A program made the translations under genes and the position numbers. Positions 35,402-44,354 of a DNA stretch of 64,000 nucleotides are shown here, piece by piece. Each line of letters opens with the position of its first letter. Position 1 is the first letter of the stretch. The notes beneath the pieces are model-generated. The model saw nothing but the letters and a program-made list of their open reading frames with translations, was not told the origin of the DNA and ran no database searches. Source of the DNA: Sphingorhabdus pulchriflava. GTDB taxonomy: Bacteria > Pseudomonadota > Alphaproteobacteria > Sphingomonadales > Sphingomonadaceae. Location of the stretch: NCBI RefSeq assembly GCF_003367235.1, contig NZ_QRGP01000002.1, positions 62,001 through 126,000 on the forward strand, given 5' to 3'.

Positions 35402-36934
35402 CTATTTGATGGCCGCCAATTGATACAGGAAATCGGCATAACCCATCGTTGCCTCGACCAGTCCTGCAACTTTGGGATTGGAGGATTCTATCAGATAATA
35501 TTCGTCCGGTGCATGCGCCCCTGATCCATGGCCCATACCGAAATGCCCGGCGGGTATCGATACCGGAGGTGCGGTAAAAGTCGCCCCCGGCCAGCTGCCT
35601 GCGATGCGTGGGTTGAGTGTCGCCTTCACGCCTGCATGGGCATAAGTGGCGAGCATGGTCTTGATCAGGCGGCTGTCTTCCGAAACCTCGGTCGGGTCAT
35701 AACCGCCGCTGACATTGACCTCGACGTCGGCAAAGCCATGTTTGTCGAGATGCGCGCGCAATTTGCGCTCGGCTTCGGCGCGAGTCTGGTTGGGCACCAG
35801 TCGCAAGTCAAGCTTGGCGACCGCCTTGCCGGGTAGCACCGTCTTTCCCCCTGGGCCGGTATAGCCTGCAACCAGCCCTTCGATATTCACCGTGGGTTCC
35901 TGCGCCAACCGCTCCAACGCCTTGTCATAGGGTAGGCCATCGATCCAGTGGGTAACGCCGAGCAGTTTTTTCTGCTGCGCTTCGTCCGCCGATTTGGCGA
36001 TTTCGCCGATCAACGCCTTTTCGCGCTCGGTCAGCGGACGGACATTTTCGAACCAACCTTCGATAGCCGGGGTGTTACCATCGGGTGTAACCAGCGTTTG
36101 CAATGCCTGCACTAGCCGCCAGCTGGGTGAATCGACCATGGCTTTCAGGCTGCTATGGATATCGCCCTTTGGCCCCTTACCCCATTTCTCGCCGGAAGCG
36201 ACCAGCTCAAGCTCGATGATGCCTTTGGAGCCGAGATTGACCTGCACATTGCCCTGCCCGTCTTGCCAACTTGCCGGAATGAAAATGCCTTCGCATTTGC
36301 GCAAGGCAGCAAGGACATTGGGCTTGGTTGCGACTTGCTTAAAATGCGGCGATCCGATCTCTTCCTCGCCCTCACAAATAAGGACGATGTTTACTGGCAA
36401 TTTGCGCCCAGCCGCTCGAATGGCGTGCAAGGCGGCAAGGAAGGTTGCTTCGGGTCCTTTCTGGTTGACCGCTCCGCGCCCTACAATTGCCTTGCCCAGC
36501 CCGGGCTTGTCGACCATCCGGCTTTCGAGCGGTGGCGAGCTCCATTCGGCGGGGTCATATTGCTTTACGTCGTACATGAAATAGATGCCGAGCGTGCGCT
36601 TCGCCCCGGCATCGAGCGTGGCGAATACGCCCGGATGGCCGTCTGTGGGGACAATCTCGACATGCTGGAAACCGGCATCGCGGGCAAGCTCTGCCATATA
36701 TTCGGCACCCTCTTTCATACTCCGGTTCTCGGCGGCTATCGAGGGCAAAGCGATCCAGTCGCGGATGCGTTTCAAAGAGGCGTCGCGTCCGGCCTCGGCC
36801 GCCTTGCGGATTGCGGCCATATTTGAATCGGCAGCAAGCACGGTGGTGGGCCGCATCAGCATCGCCCCACTCGCCAACATTGCGCCTCCGCGAATCAAGT
36901 CTCTCCGGCTGGTGGCTGTTTTGAAATCCTGCAT
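35402..36934 (-). CDS. Tat-exported M20-family protein with atypical metal-site residues
   Basis: 510 residues. The N-terminus has a twin-arginine signal (TSRRDLIRGG, then ASGAMLMRPTTVLAADS). The body is an M20 peptidase: DW.ALPSIAAENRSM, CEGEEEIGSP (catalytic Glu), a dimerisation domain, and GSGAHAPDEYYLIE at the end. Two usual metal ligands are changed: the GHxD motif reads FMYD (Met120 for His) and the RGASDDKG motif reads RGAVNQKG (Asn157 for Asp). I believe a subfamily shares these changes, so it may bind one metal or none. Substrate unknown. Confidence 0.82.
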   Translation of the reverse strand: MQDFKTATSRRDLIRGGAMLASGAMLMRPTTVLAADSNMAAIRKAAEAGRDASLKRIRDWIALPSIAAENRSMKEGAEYMAELARDAGFQHVEIVPTDGHPGVFATLDAGAKRTLGIYFMYDVKQYDPAEWSSPPLESRMVDKPGLGKAIVGRGAVNQKGPEATFLAALHAIRAAGRKLPVNIVLICEGEEEIGSPHFKQVATKPNVLAALRKCEGIFIPASWQDGQGNVQVNLGSKGIIELELVASGEKWGKGPKGDIHSSLKAMVDSPSWRLVQALQTLVTPDGNTPAIEGWFENVRPLTEREKALIGEIAKSADEAQQKKLLGVTHWIDGLPYDKALERLAQEPTVNIEGLVAGYTGPGGKTVLPGKAVAKLDLRLVPNQTRAEAERKLRAHLDKHGFADVEVNVSGGYDPTEVSEDSRLIKTMLATYAHAGVKATLNPRIAGSWPGATFTAPPVSIPAGHFGMGHGSGAHAPDEYYLIESSNPKVAGLVEATMGYADFLYQLAAIK

Positions 36935-37045
36935 GTGAAACCCCTTTCTCTACCGCGAATGTGCCTGTGAACGGGTCCTGAAACAAGCGGTTATGGGCTT
37001 CGGATCGCACGTTCAGATTCCGCTTGCGCCACTCCGAGTTTGATA

Positions 37046-37065
37046 TAAATATGATATCATATTTA
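37046..37065. promoter_or_regulatory. 20-bp perfect palindrome upstream of the SPFH operon (candidate operator)
   Basis: Half-site TAAATATGAT and its exact inverse meet at 37055/37056. The palindrome ends 13 bp before the start codon of the SPFH gene and just before the TTGGAGGG ribosome site, so a bound protein would block transcription or initiation. The operon's own ribbon-helix-helix protein is the obvious candidate ligand. Confidence 0.7.
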
Positions 37066-37078
37066 ATTGGAGGGCATC

Positions 37079-37975
37079 ATGTCTGATTCGGTTTCATTAA
37101 ACGCCAGCAAGGAACGCGGCGCACGCACATATAGTGGCTATCTGATGTTCGCTGTGGCTCTGGTGCTTCTGGGTATTTTTATCTGGTCGATCTTTCGTGC
37201 CATCGAGATGCAGGGCGGAATAGGCAATATCGGGGCATGTGTTGGCTGGTTCGTCGCCTTTACCATCGCCTCTTCAGGCTTCTATATGTTGCAGCCCAAC
37301 CAGGCAGCGTCGATCACGATGTTCGGTTCCTATCAAGGCACTGACCGCAAGGAAGGCCTGCGCTGGGTCTGGCCGTGGATGACCTCGACCAAGATTTCGG
37401 TTCGCGCCAACAACCTGATTTCGGAAAAGATCAAGGTCAACGACCTGCGCGGTAACCCGATCGAGATCGCGGCACAGGTTGTCTGGCGCGTCACCGATAC
37501 TGCACAGGCGCTGTTCGATGTCGATGATTATAAGGCGTTCGTGCTCGCGCAGATCGAGGCTGCGGTGCGGACCATCGGCTCGCGTTACCCCTATGACGAT
37601 ATCGAGCATAAGGAAGTCACGCTCCGCGGCAACCATGATGAGGTCGGCGCCGAATTGCGAACCGTGCTGATGGAACGGCTCGCCGTTGCCGGTATCACCG
37701 TCGACGAATGCGGCTTCACCCACCTTGCTTATGCGCAGGAAATTGCTGGTGCCATGCTGCGTCGCCAGCAGGCCGAAGCCGTCATCGCCGCACGCAAGAA
37801 GTTGGTCGAAGGTGCCGTCACCATGGTTGAAATGGCACTGCACCAGCTTTCGGAAAAGGATGTGGTGCATCTTGATGACGAACGCAAGGCAGCGATGGTC
37901 TCGAACCTGATGGTTGTGCTGTGCGGCGAACGGGATACCCAGCCGGTGGTCAACACAGGCTCGCTTTACCAGTAA
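37079..37975 (+). CDS. SPFH (band 7/stomatin-prohibitin) domain protein
   Basis: 298 residues from the ATG at 37079 (TTGGAGGG upstream). Two membrane segments lie at about 20-40 and 52-72, followed by the SPFH domain: [62 protein letters not shown], and a C-terminal helix [25 protein letters not shown] that can oligomerise. Such proteins form membrane scaffolds and often work with proteases or in membrane stress. It is the first gene of an operon with a ribbon-helix-helix protein (7-bp gap) and a small membrane protein. Confidence 0.88.
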   Translation: MSDSVSLNASKERGARTYSGYLMFAVALVLLGIFIWSIFRAIEMQGGIGNIGACVGWFVAFTIASSGFYMLQPNQAASITMFGSYQGTDRKEGLRWVWPWMTSTKISVRANNLISEKIKVNDLRGNPIEIAAQVVWRVTDTAQALFDVDDYKAFVLAQIEAAVRTIGSRYPYDDIEHKEVTLRGNHDEVGAELRTVLMERLAVAGITVDECGFTHLAYAQEIAGAMLRRQQAEAVIAARKKLVEGAVTMVEMALHQLSEKDVVHLDDERKAAMVSNLMVVLCGERDTQPVVNTGSLYQ

Positions 37976-37982
37976 GCTGACG

Positions 37983-38210
37983 ATGCCAAAGGAGTCCAAG
38001 CCCTCGGCCAAAAAAGCCTTTCCACTTCGTCTCGATCCGGCGCTTTATGCCGCGATCGAGCGGGCGGCGGCGGGCGATTTCCGGAGCGTGAATGCGCAGG
38101 TCGAGGTGTTGCTCCGCGAGGCGCTCGAGCGGCGCGGAGTGAAAGTTGGCATAACCGCAGGACCGCGCCGTGGTCGCCCGCCTGCCAAAGAAGATTCTGG
38201 GTACGAATAG
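37983..38210 (+). CDS. Arc-type ribbon-helix-helix DNA-binding protein
   Basis: 75 residues. The fold pattern KKAFPLRLDPALYAAIERAAAGDFRSVNAQVEVLLREALERRG is typical of Arc/MetJ-like proteins: a beta strand that enters the DNA major groove, then two helices. A basic tail (GPRRGRPPAKE) may add DNA contacts. It lies 7 bp after the SPFH gene. Inference: it represses its own operon through the 20-bp palindrome at 37046-37065. It is not part of an obvious toxin-antitoxin pair. Confidence 0.82.
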   Translation: MPKESKPSAKKAFPLRLDPALYAAIERAAAGDFRSVNAQVEVLLREALERRGVKVGITAGPRRGRPPAKEDSGYE

Positions 38211-38239
38211 ACCTGAAAGTACAATAAAGGAGAATATCC

Positions 38240-38491
38240 ATGGTGCATCTGTTTTTCGACAAAGGCCCCTGGTTCCGGGCCAAGCGCTATGGCTATGGTG
38301 CCGGGTTGCCGTTCAAATGGCAGGGCTGGGTTTTGCTATTCTCGCATATGGCTTTGATCGTCGGGCTGGCACTCGGTCTCGGAGATCGCCCCGCGCTGGC
38401 TTTCCCGCTGATCCTACTCGCAGGCATTGCGCCCCTGCCGATTTATGCTGCGCGTACCGAGGGCGGCTGGAAGTGGCGCTGGGGTAGCTAA
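38240..38491 (+). CDS. Small membrane protein of the SPFH operon
   Basis: 83 residues, with an AAAGGAG ribosome site 9 nt before the ATG. Two hydrophobic segments (about 28-46 and 54-70) are joined by a short loop, and the ends are basic and Trp/Gly-rich (WFRAKRYGYGAGLPFKWQGW; WKWRWGS). I do not recognise a named family. Its position suggests it works with the SPFH protein in the membrane. Its stop overlaps the convergent carboxylase gene by 4 nt. Confidence 0.7.
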   Translation: MVHLFFDKGPWFRAKRYGYGAGLPFKWQGWVLLFSHMALIVGLALGLGDRPALAFPLILLAGIAPLPIYAARTEGGWKWRWGS

Positions 38492-40011
38492 GCCACGCCC
38501 AACTTGGCCCAGGCCAGATTGGCATATTCGCACAGCAACGGCCGTGTATCGCGCGGGTCGATGATATCCTCGACATTGAACTTCTCGGCGGTGCGGAAGG
38601 GGGAGGTGACGGCGTTTAGCCTCGCCTTGATCTCCTCCAGCTTTGCCGCTGGATCGTCGGCTGCCGCAATCTCCGATTTATAGGCCGCCTCAAGCCCACC
38701 CGCGATCGGCAGACTGCCCCAATCGCCTGATGGCCAGGCGAAGCGATATTGAAAGCGTTCGCCATTCGACATCGCGCTGCCGGCGATACCATAGGCGCGG
38801 CGCACGATCACCGAGGCCCAGGGTACGGTCGCCTTGTACACCGCGTTCATCGCTTCGACCCCGTATCGGATCGTGCCGGTGCGTTCGGCCTCCAGCCCGA
38901 CCATGAAGCCGGGGTTATCCACCAGATGCACCACCGGAAGTTTGAACTGCTCGGCAAATTCGACAAAGCGCTTCACCTTCTGGCTGGTTAACGCCTCCCA
39001 CGATCCGCCCAGAAAGGTCGGATCGCTGGCGAGCACCGCGACCGGCCAGCCATCGAGCCGCGCAAAGGCGGTGATCGCCGCACGGCCCCAGCGTTTGCCC
39101 ATTTCAAACACCGACCCCTTGTCGAAAACCGAGCTCATCACAGCGCGCATCGAATAGACCTGCTTGTCTTCCCGCGGGACAATCGAGAGCAATTTTTCGT
39201 CGCGCCGGTCGATGGGATCAGTGCAGGCCGTGCGTGCGGCTAGCTTGCCAACCGAAGGCGGCAGGTAGGACAGGAAACGCCGGGCATAGACAAAGGCTTC
39301 GTCCTCGCTCGCGACCTCCTCGTCGACCACGCCGTTGCGCGCGTGGATCTCGCTGCCACCCAGTTCTTCCTTGGATAGTTCGTCGCCGATCTGCGCGGCG
39401 ACCACCGGGCCGGCAGCGAACAACTGGCTCAGCCCTTTGACCATGATTGAGTAATGGCTGGCAACGGTGCGGGCGGCCCCCATCCCCGCCGTTGGCCCGA
39501 GTGCGAGCGCGACCACGGGAACCGTCTCGAGATTCTTGATGATGTCTTCCCAGCTCGGCGTTACCGGAACGTAGGTATAGCCCGTATCTTCGAGCGTCTT
39601 GACCGAACCGCCACCACCGGTGCCATCGATCATCCGAATTAGCGGCAGGCCCATGGTGTGCGCCATCTTCTCGCACTGGACGAATTTGCGGTGCAGCGCC
39701 GCATCCGCGGCTCCGCCGCGCACCGTAAAGTCGTCAGCCGAAGCAACCACCGGACGGCCATCGATCTGGCCGCGCCCGAAGATGAAATTGGATGGTGCGA
39801 AGTCAGTGAGTTCGCCCGCTTCGTCATAGGTACCGCGCCCGGCAATCTTGCCGATCTCGCGGAAACTGCCGGGGTCGAGCAGGCGCTTCAACCGTTCGCG
39901 TGCATCGAGCTTTCCTTGCCCGTGCTGTCGTGCGAGCTTCTCCTCGCCCCCCATTTTCTCTGCCAGCACTTCGCGTGCGCGCAGATTCTCGATCTCTCTC
40001 TTCCAGCTCAT
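38488..40011 (-). CDS. Acyl-CoA carboxylase beta (carboxyltransferase) subunit
   Basis: 507 residues from the ATG at 40011. It is a biotin-dependent carboxyltransferase like PccB: GKLDARERLKRLLDPGSF, MIDGTGGGGSVKTLEDTGYTYVP, GPTAGMGAARTVASHYSIM, and DNPGFMVGLEAERTGTIRYG in the second half with the acyl-CoA site. Length fits propionyl-CoA or another acyl-CoA carboxylase beta chain rather than MccB. The biotin-carrying alpha subunit is not adjacent, so the substrate is not settled. Confidence 0.88.
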   Translation of the reverse strand: MSWKREIENLRAREVLAEKMGGEEKLARQHGQGKLDARERLKRLLDPGSFREIGKIAGRGTYDEAGELTDFAPSNFIFGRGQIDGRPVVASADDFTVRGGAADAALHRKFVQCEKMAHTMGLPLIRMIDGTGGGGSVKTLEDTGYTYVPVTPSWEDIIKNLETVPVVALALGPTAGMGAARTVASHYSIMVKGLSQLFAAGPVVAAQIGDELSKEELGGSEIHARNGVVDEEVASEDEAFVYARRFLSYLPPSVGKLAARTACTDPIDRRDEKLLSIVPREDKQVYSMRAVMSSVFDKGSVFEMGKRWGRAAITAFARLDGWPVAVLASDPTFLGGSWEALTSQKVKRFVEFAEQFKLPVVHLVDNPGFMVGLEAERTGTIRYGVEAMNAVYKATVPWASVIVRRAYGIAGSAMSNGERFQYRFAWPSGDWGSLPIAGGLEAAYKSEIAAADDPAAKLEEIKARLNAVTSPFRTAEKFNVEDIIDPRDTRPLLCEYANLAWAKLGVA

Positions 40012-40066
40012 GCGATTCGCATAGCTGGTAAAAGGCGGGCGCTGCAAGCGCGCCCGCCATATGTGG

Positions 40067-40510
40067 TTATTTGAAGTTGAGTTGGCGCAGCAGGAAGGAC
40101 CCCATCACCGTACGGTATTTTGCCCGGTCTCCTGATGCCGCTTCCATTTGTGCATCGGTCTGCTTCATGAATTCGCGATAGGCCGCTGCCCGTTTTTCTT
40201 CTTCGGCAGCATCCGGCATCGTCGAATAGGATGTGACAAGATACAGGTCCGGTTCGCCCGGACGCGCGTTCACATTGGCGAGCACCTGATAGCCGGTAAT
40301 CCAGCCCTTGGACTTTGCGAACTCCTGATTCTTGCGCCATGTATTGGCCAGGAACATAGCATATTCATAGCCGCCACCATCGCTGACGTCGATCATACCA
40401 ACATCTTCATAATCCCCGGGCGTGAAGGGTGAATTTTGTCCGGCTGCAGGTGTTGCAACAGACAGCATCAAGGGCACGGCGATCAACGCCGCAAGCATAG
40501 ACTTACGCAT
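40067..40510 (-). CDS. Exported protein of unknown function
   Basis: 147 residues with a signal peptide (MLAALIAVPLMLSVATPAAG) and a strong AGGAGGAAA ribosome site. The mature part (GDYEDVGMIDVSDGGGYEYAMFLANTWRKNQEFAKSKGWITGYQVLANV) suggests a small ferredoxin-like or dimeric alpha/beta barrel fold as in NIPSNAP-type proteins, but I cannot place it in a family. It lies 55 bp upstream of the acyl-CoA carboxylase gene on the same strand and diverges from ispG. Confidence 0.75.
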   Translation of the reverse strand: MRKSMLAALIAVPLMLSVATPAAGQNSPFTPGDYEDVGMIDVSDGGGYEYAMFLANTWRKNQEFAKSKGWITGYQVLANVNARPGEPDLYLVTSYSTMPDAAEEEKRAAAYREFMKQTDAQMEAASGDRAKYRTVMGSFLLRQLNFK

Positions 40511-40751
40511 GACTTTCCTCCTCTTATCGGCTCCGAAATCCGGAGCACCCCACCTTGCCGCCAGTTCGGGCGACCCAGATATCCGGTTGAGGACAAGGAG
40601 CGCGGAGGCTGCGCCTCTTGTAACCGAGAGTCAAATGTAAAAATCACATATTAACAATGGCATATGCCAAAAGGCAGGGCGACCAGGCGTTACTTTGATG
40701 AGGGCGATTGCAAAGATTGCCCCGCACGCCAAGCAACCCTATATCACCCTC

Positions 40752-41891
40752 ATGTCTTCCATACGCCCCTGGCGCGATATCGCGCGTCGTCAATCCCGCC
40801 AGATCATGGTTGGTTCGGTCCCCATTGGCGGCGATGCGCCGATTGCGGTGCAGACCATGACCAACACCCTTACATCTGACGCCAAGGCGACAATCGACCA
40901 GATCCGCCGGTGCGAAGATGCGGGCGTCGATATCATCCGCGTCTCCTGCCCCGATGTCGAAAGCACCGCTGCGCTCAAGCAGATTGTCCGCGCAGCCCGC
41001 GTGCCTGTCGTTGCCGACATCCATTTCCATTACAAGCGGGCGCTCGAGGCGGCGGATGCGGGGGCAGCGTGCCTGCGTATCAACCCCGGCAATATCGGTA
41101 GTGCCGAACGCGTGAACGAAGTCGTCAATGCGGCGAAGGCCAATGGCTGCGCGATCCGTATCGGCGTGAATGCGGGCTCACTCGAAAAAGACCTGCTCGA
41201 AAAATATGGTGAGCCCTGCCCGGAGGCACTGATCGAATCCGCGCTCGACCATATCAAGCTGCTGCAGGATCGCGATTTCCACGAATATAAGGTTGCAGTG
41301 AAGGCCTCCGACGTCTTCCTCGCGGTTGCTGCCTATATGGGGTTGGCTGAAGCGGTCGACTGCCCGCTGCACCTCGGCATTACCGAGGCGGGTGGCTTGA
41401 TCGGCGGCACGGTGAAGTCCGCGCTCGGTATCGGCAATCTGCTCTGGGCCGGCATTGGCGATACCATCCGCGTTAGCCTTTCGGCAGAGCCCGAAGAAGA
41501 AGTCCGCGTTGGCTACGAAATCCTGAAGACCCTCGGCCTGCGCACCCGCGGCGTCCGGGTCGTCTCCTGCCCGTCCTGCGCGCGGCAGGGCTTTGACGTG
41601 ATCCGCACCGTGCAGAAACTCGAGGACGCGTTGCAACATATCAAAACGCCGATGTCGCTCTCGGTGCTCGGCTGCGTCGTCAACGGCCCCGGCGAGGCGC
41701 GCGAGACCGACATCGGCATTACGGGCGGCGGTAATGGCAAGCATATGGTCTATCTATCAGGCGTCACCGACCATCATGTGGAAGATGCCGACATGATCGG
41801 CCATATCGTCAAGCTGGTCGAGGCGAAGGCCGCCGAGATTGAGGCGGGCACCGCAGTCAGCATGGATACGCTGCACGGCAAGGCCGCCTGA
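40752..41891 (+). CDS. ispG: (E)-4-hydroxy-3-methylbut-2-enyl-diphosphate synthase IspG
   Basis: 379 residues from the ATG at 40752. The N-terminal TIM barrel has [19 protein letters not shown] and [12 protein letters not shown]; the C-terminal domain carries the iron-sulphur ligands C273, C276 and C308 and Glu315 in [10 protein letters not shown]. It converts MEcPP to HMBPP in the MEP isoprenoid pathway. It is a single gene with a 241-bp upstream gap, followed 20 bp later by an EamA transporter. Confidence 0.95.
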   Translation: MSSIRPWRDIARRQSRQIMVGSVPIGGDAPIAVQTMTNTLTSDAKATIDQIRRCEDAGVDIIRVSCPDVESTAALKQIVRAARVPVVADIHFHYKRALEAADAGAACLRINPGNIGSAERVNEVVNAAKANGCAIRIGVNAGSLEKDLLEKYGEPCPEALIESALDHIKLLQDRDFHEYKVAVKASDVFLAVAAYMGLAEAVDCPLHLGITEAGGLIGGTVKSALGIGNLLWAGIGDTIRVSLSAEPEEEVRVGYEILKTLGLRTRGVRVVSCPSCARQGFDVIRTVQKLEDALQHIKTPMSLSVLGCVVNGPGEARETDIGITGGGNGKHMVYLSGVTDHHVEDADMIGHIVKLVEAKAAEIEAGTAVSMDTLHGKAA

Positions 41892-41911
41892 GCGGGGCTG
41901 GGGGCGGAGTA

Positions 41912-42805
41912 ATGCCGACGCGCCAAGGGCTTCCGCCCGCCCATTTGCTGCTCGCCATTGCTATCATGGCGGTGTGGGGGACGAACTTCGTCGTCATCAA
42001 ATTTGCGCTTGAGCACCTGCCGCCACTGACACTGGCATTGCTCCGCTTCACATTGGCCTTCTTTCCGCTCGCCTTTTTCCTGCCCAGACCGAAAGTCGGC
42101 TGGACCAACCTTGCGGCCTATGGCGTTCTCATCGGGGCAGGGCAGTTCGGCATATTGTTCACTGCGATGCGCGCGGACATCACACCGGGGCTGGCTTCGC
42201 TCGTCGTGCAGACGCAGGTCTTTTTCACGATCTTCCTCTCGATGCGGCTGACGGGGGAGAAGGTCGGGCTCTACCAGATCGTCGCGCTGATTTTGGCGAG
42301 CAGCGGACTTGCCGTGATCGCCTTCCACTCCGATGGCAGCGCGACGCCGTTGGGCCTTGGGCTGGTGTTGCTTGCCGCGTTCAGCTGGTCGAGCGGGAAC
42401 ATGGTCGCACGACAGGCCGCACCGCAAAACATGTTGTCCTATGTAGTGTGGTCGAGCATTTTTGCTGTGCCGCCGCTGTTACTCTTCGCGCTTCTACTCG
42501 AAGGACCGCAGGTGATGCTTGCCGGAATCGAGGCGGCCGATGGTGCGACCTGGGCAGCTGTGCTGTGGCAATCGGTGGGCAACACCATGTTCGGCTATGC
42601 CGCATGGGGCTGGCTGCTCAACCGCCATCCGGCCGGGGTTGTCGCGCCGATGGCGTTGATGGTTCCGGTGTTCGGTATGGGCGCATCGGCGCTGCTGTTG
42701 GGAGAGCCGTTACAATCATGGAAGCTGGTCGCCTTCGCATTGGTAATGGCGGGGCTTTCGGTGGGTATGCTATGGCCCCGGATCAAACAGGGAATGGAAA
42801 AATGA
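41912..42805 (+). CDS. EamA/DMT-family transporter
   Basis: 297 residues with about ten hydrophobic segments arranged as two EamA repeats: MAVWGTNFVVIKFALEHLPPLTLALLRF in the first and WSSGNMVARQAAPQN in the second half. This drug/metabolite superfamily exports amino acids or other small metabolites; the substrate is unknown (it resembles the O-acetylserine/cysteine exporter EamA group). Its stop overlaps the following GNAT gene by 4 nt. Confidence 0.88.
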   Translation: MPTRQGLPPAHLLLAIAIMAVWGTNFVVIKFALEHLPPLTLALLRFTLAFFPLAFFLPRPKVGWTNLAAYGVLIGAGQFGILFTAMRADITPGLASLVVQTQVFFTIFLSMRLTGEKVGLYQIVALILASSGLAVIAFHSDGSATPLGLGLVLLAAFSWSSGNMVARQAAPQNMLSYVVWSSIFAVPPLLLFALLLEGPQVMLAGIEAADGATWAAVLWQSVGNTMFGYAAWGWLLNRHPAGVVAPMALMVPVFGMGASALLLGEPLQSWKLVAFALVMAGLSVGMLWPRIKQGMEK

Positions 42806-43284
42806 CGCTTTCGATACGCTCTGCCACCGCAGAGGATATTCCGCTGATTGCGCAATTCATTCGCGATCTCGCCGAATATGAACGGTTGGCGCACGAGGTG
42901 CGTTTTGACGAAGCGGTGCTCGAGGCCAAGCTGTTTGGCCCACGCCCCTATGCCGAGGTGCTCATCGGAGAGATAGACGGCGAACCGCAGGGCTTTGCAC
43001 TGTTCTTCCACAATTTCTCGACCTTTGAGGGCAAGCCGGGAGTTTATCTGGAGGATTTGTTCGTCCGGCCAGAGGCGCGCGGTTCGGGGTTGGGCAAGGC
43101 ACTGCTCAAGCGGCTCGCGGCGCTCGCGGTGGAGCGCGATTGCGCGCGGCTCGAATGGTCGGTGCTCGACTGGAACGAACCTGCAATTAACTTCTACAAA
43201 TCGCTAGGTGCAAAATCGATGGACGAATGGACTATTTACCGCGCAGACGGGGTTGCACTGATCGATCTGGCAAAGGGCGGTTGA
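42802..43284 (+). CDS. GNAT family N-acetyltransferase
   Basis: 160 residues. It has the GNAT core: LSIRSATAEDIPLIAQFIRDLAEYER, PQGFALFFHNFSTFEGKPGVYLEDLFVRPEARGSGLGKALLKRLA (the acetyl-CoA pyrophosphate loop is RGSGLGKALL), and NFYKSLGAKSMDEWTIYR. The pattern is that of the diamine/spermidine N-acetyltransferase-like group. It is coupled to the EamA gene (4-nt overlap) and shares one base with the next gene. Confidence 0.88.
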   Translation: MTLSIRSATAEDIPLIAQFIRDLAEYERLAHEVRFDEAVLEAKLFGPRPYAEVLIGEIDGEPQGFALFFHNFSTFEGKPGVYLEDLFVRPEARGSGLGKALLKRLAALAVERDCARLEWSVLDWNEPAINFYKSLGAKSMDEWTIYRADGVALIDLAKGG

Positions 43285-43805
43285 TGCACGACCTGTTGTT
43301 AGCTGTGGCACTTGCCGCGCCCTTACCTTTGGTGGCACCAACGCCGGTACCGGTGCCGCCACCGGTACGCGAAGCCTCTCCCGAAGACCGCTATTCCACC
43401 ATCGCCTATGATCCGACCGAAGATGCGGCATCGGAACTTGAATTTCGGCTCAAAGGGACAGCGATTTCGGGCAAGAAATTGCTGATCATCATGGGTGGCA
43501 ATTGGTGTCGCGACAGCGCGGCATTGGCAAATCTGATCGATTCCCCTCGCTTCGTCGGGATGATCACGCAAAATTATGAGGTGCTGTTTGTCGATGCTGG
43601 CGTCCCGCAAACGGGGCGCGGTCGCAATCTTGATATCGCCAAACGGTTCGGAATCAAAAAGATCAAGGGCACACCGACGGTGCTGGTCGTGTCACCCGAA
43701 GGTAAACTACTCAACAGCAAGAAAGACGCCGCGAGCTGGCGCAACGCCGCTAGCCGGGATGAAGATGCAATCTACCGCTATTTTGCGGAATTTACGCCTG
43801 CTTAA
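43284..43805 (+). CDS. Exported thioredoxin-fold protein with a single active-site cysteine
   Basis: 173 residues with an N-terminal signal peptide and a Pro/Val-rich spacer. The thioredoxin-like fold is visible from about 58: KKLLIIMGGNWCRDSAALANLI, then a FGIKKIKGTPTVLVVSPEGK segment with the cis-proline. The usual CxxC is reduced to one cysteine, C75 (WCRDS), so it cannot form the standard dithiol and may act in thiol binding or isomerisation. It shares one base with the upstream GNAT stop. Confidence 0.78.
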   Translation: MHDLLLAVALAAPLPLVAPTPVPVPPPVREASPEDRYSTIAYDPTEDAASELEFRLKGTAISGKKLLIIMGGNWCRDSAALANLIDSPRFVGMITQNYEVLFVDAGVPQTGRGRNLDIAKRFGIKKIKGTPTVLVVSPEGKLLNSKKDAASWRNAASRDEDAIYRYFAEFTPA

Positions 43806-43828
43806 GCCCGTTCATTTAGATTGGCGCT

Positions 43829-44350
43829 ATGTGGAAGCTGCTTGCTCCCGTTGTTGTCCTTGCCGTCGCGATTGGCTGGTCCTTTCCGCGTGACCTTGTG
43901 CTGCCGGCGGCGGAGCCTGCGGACAAAGCGCATCATTATGTCATCGAGGGAAAGCCTGACACCCGGAATGTCGGATCGGGCAGTTTCGACGCGGTTGAAC
44001 TGGAGCGCGAAACAGATGGACATTTTTATGCCGCAGCCGATGTCGATGGCACGCCAATCCGCCTGATGGTCGACACCGGTGCGAGCATGATCGCGCTCAG
44101 CGCCGCCGATGCACGCAAGCTCGGCTTCGACTGGAGCGCAAGCGAGCTGCAGCATGTCGGCCGCGGGGTGAATGGCGATGTTCTGGGCAAGCCCGTAAAG
44201 CTCGACAGCGTGACGGTCGGCGACCTTCAGGCAGACAATGTTGAGGCAGTGATTATCCCGGAAGGCCTTGACGTGTCGCTGCTTGGCCAGTCCTTCCTGT
44301 CGCGGGTCGATAATGTGCAGATCGAAGGCGACCGGATGACGCTCAACTGA
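43829..44350 (+). CDS. Retropepsin-like aspartic protease (TIGR02281 type), membrane-anchored
   Basis: 173 residues. A single N-terminal membrane segment (LLAPVVVLAVAIGWSF) anchors a periplasmic domain with the catalytic motif VDTGAS (Asp82), GRGVNGDV, and LLGQSFLSRVDNVQIEGDRMTL at the end. Such bacterial proteins have one aspartate motif and act as homodimers like retroviral proteases. It follows the thioredoxin-fold gene by 23 bp and converges on metW. Confidence 0.88.
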   Translation: MWKLLAPVVVLAVAIGWSFPRDLVLPAAEPADKAHHYVIEGKPDTRNVGSGSFDAVELERETDGHFYAAADVDGTPIRLMVDTGASMIALSAADARKLGFDWSASELQHVGRGVNGDVLGKPVKLDSVTVGDLQADNVEAVIIPEGLDVSLLGQSFLSRVDNVQIEGDRMTLN

Positions 44351-44354
44351 GGCT

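Noticed and set aside
41178-41744. 188-residue open frame antisense to ispG
   Set aside because: Shadow of the conserved ispG; low-complexity composition.
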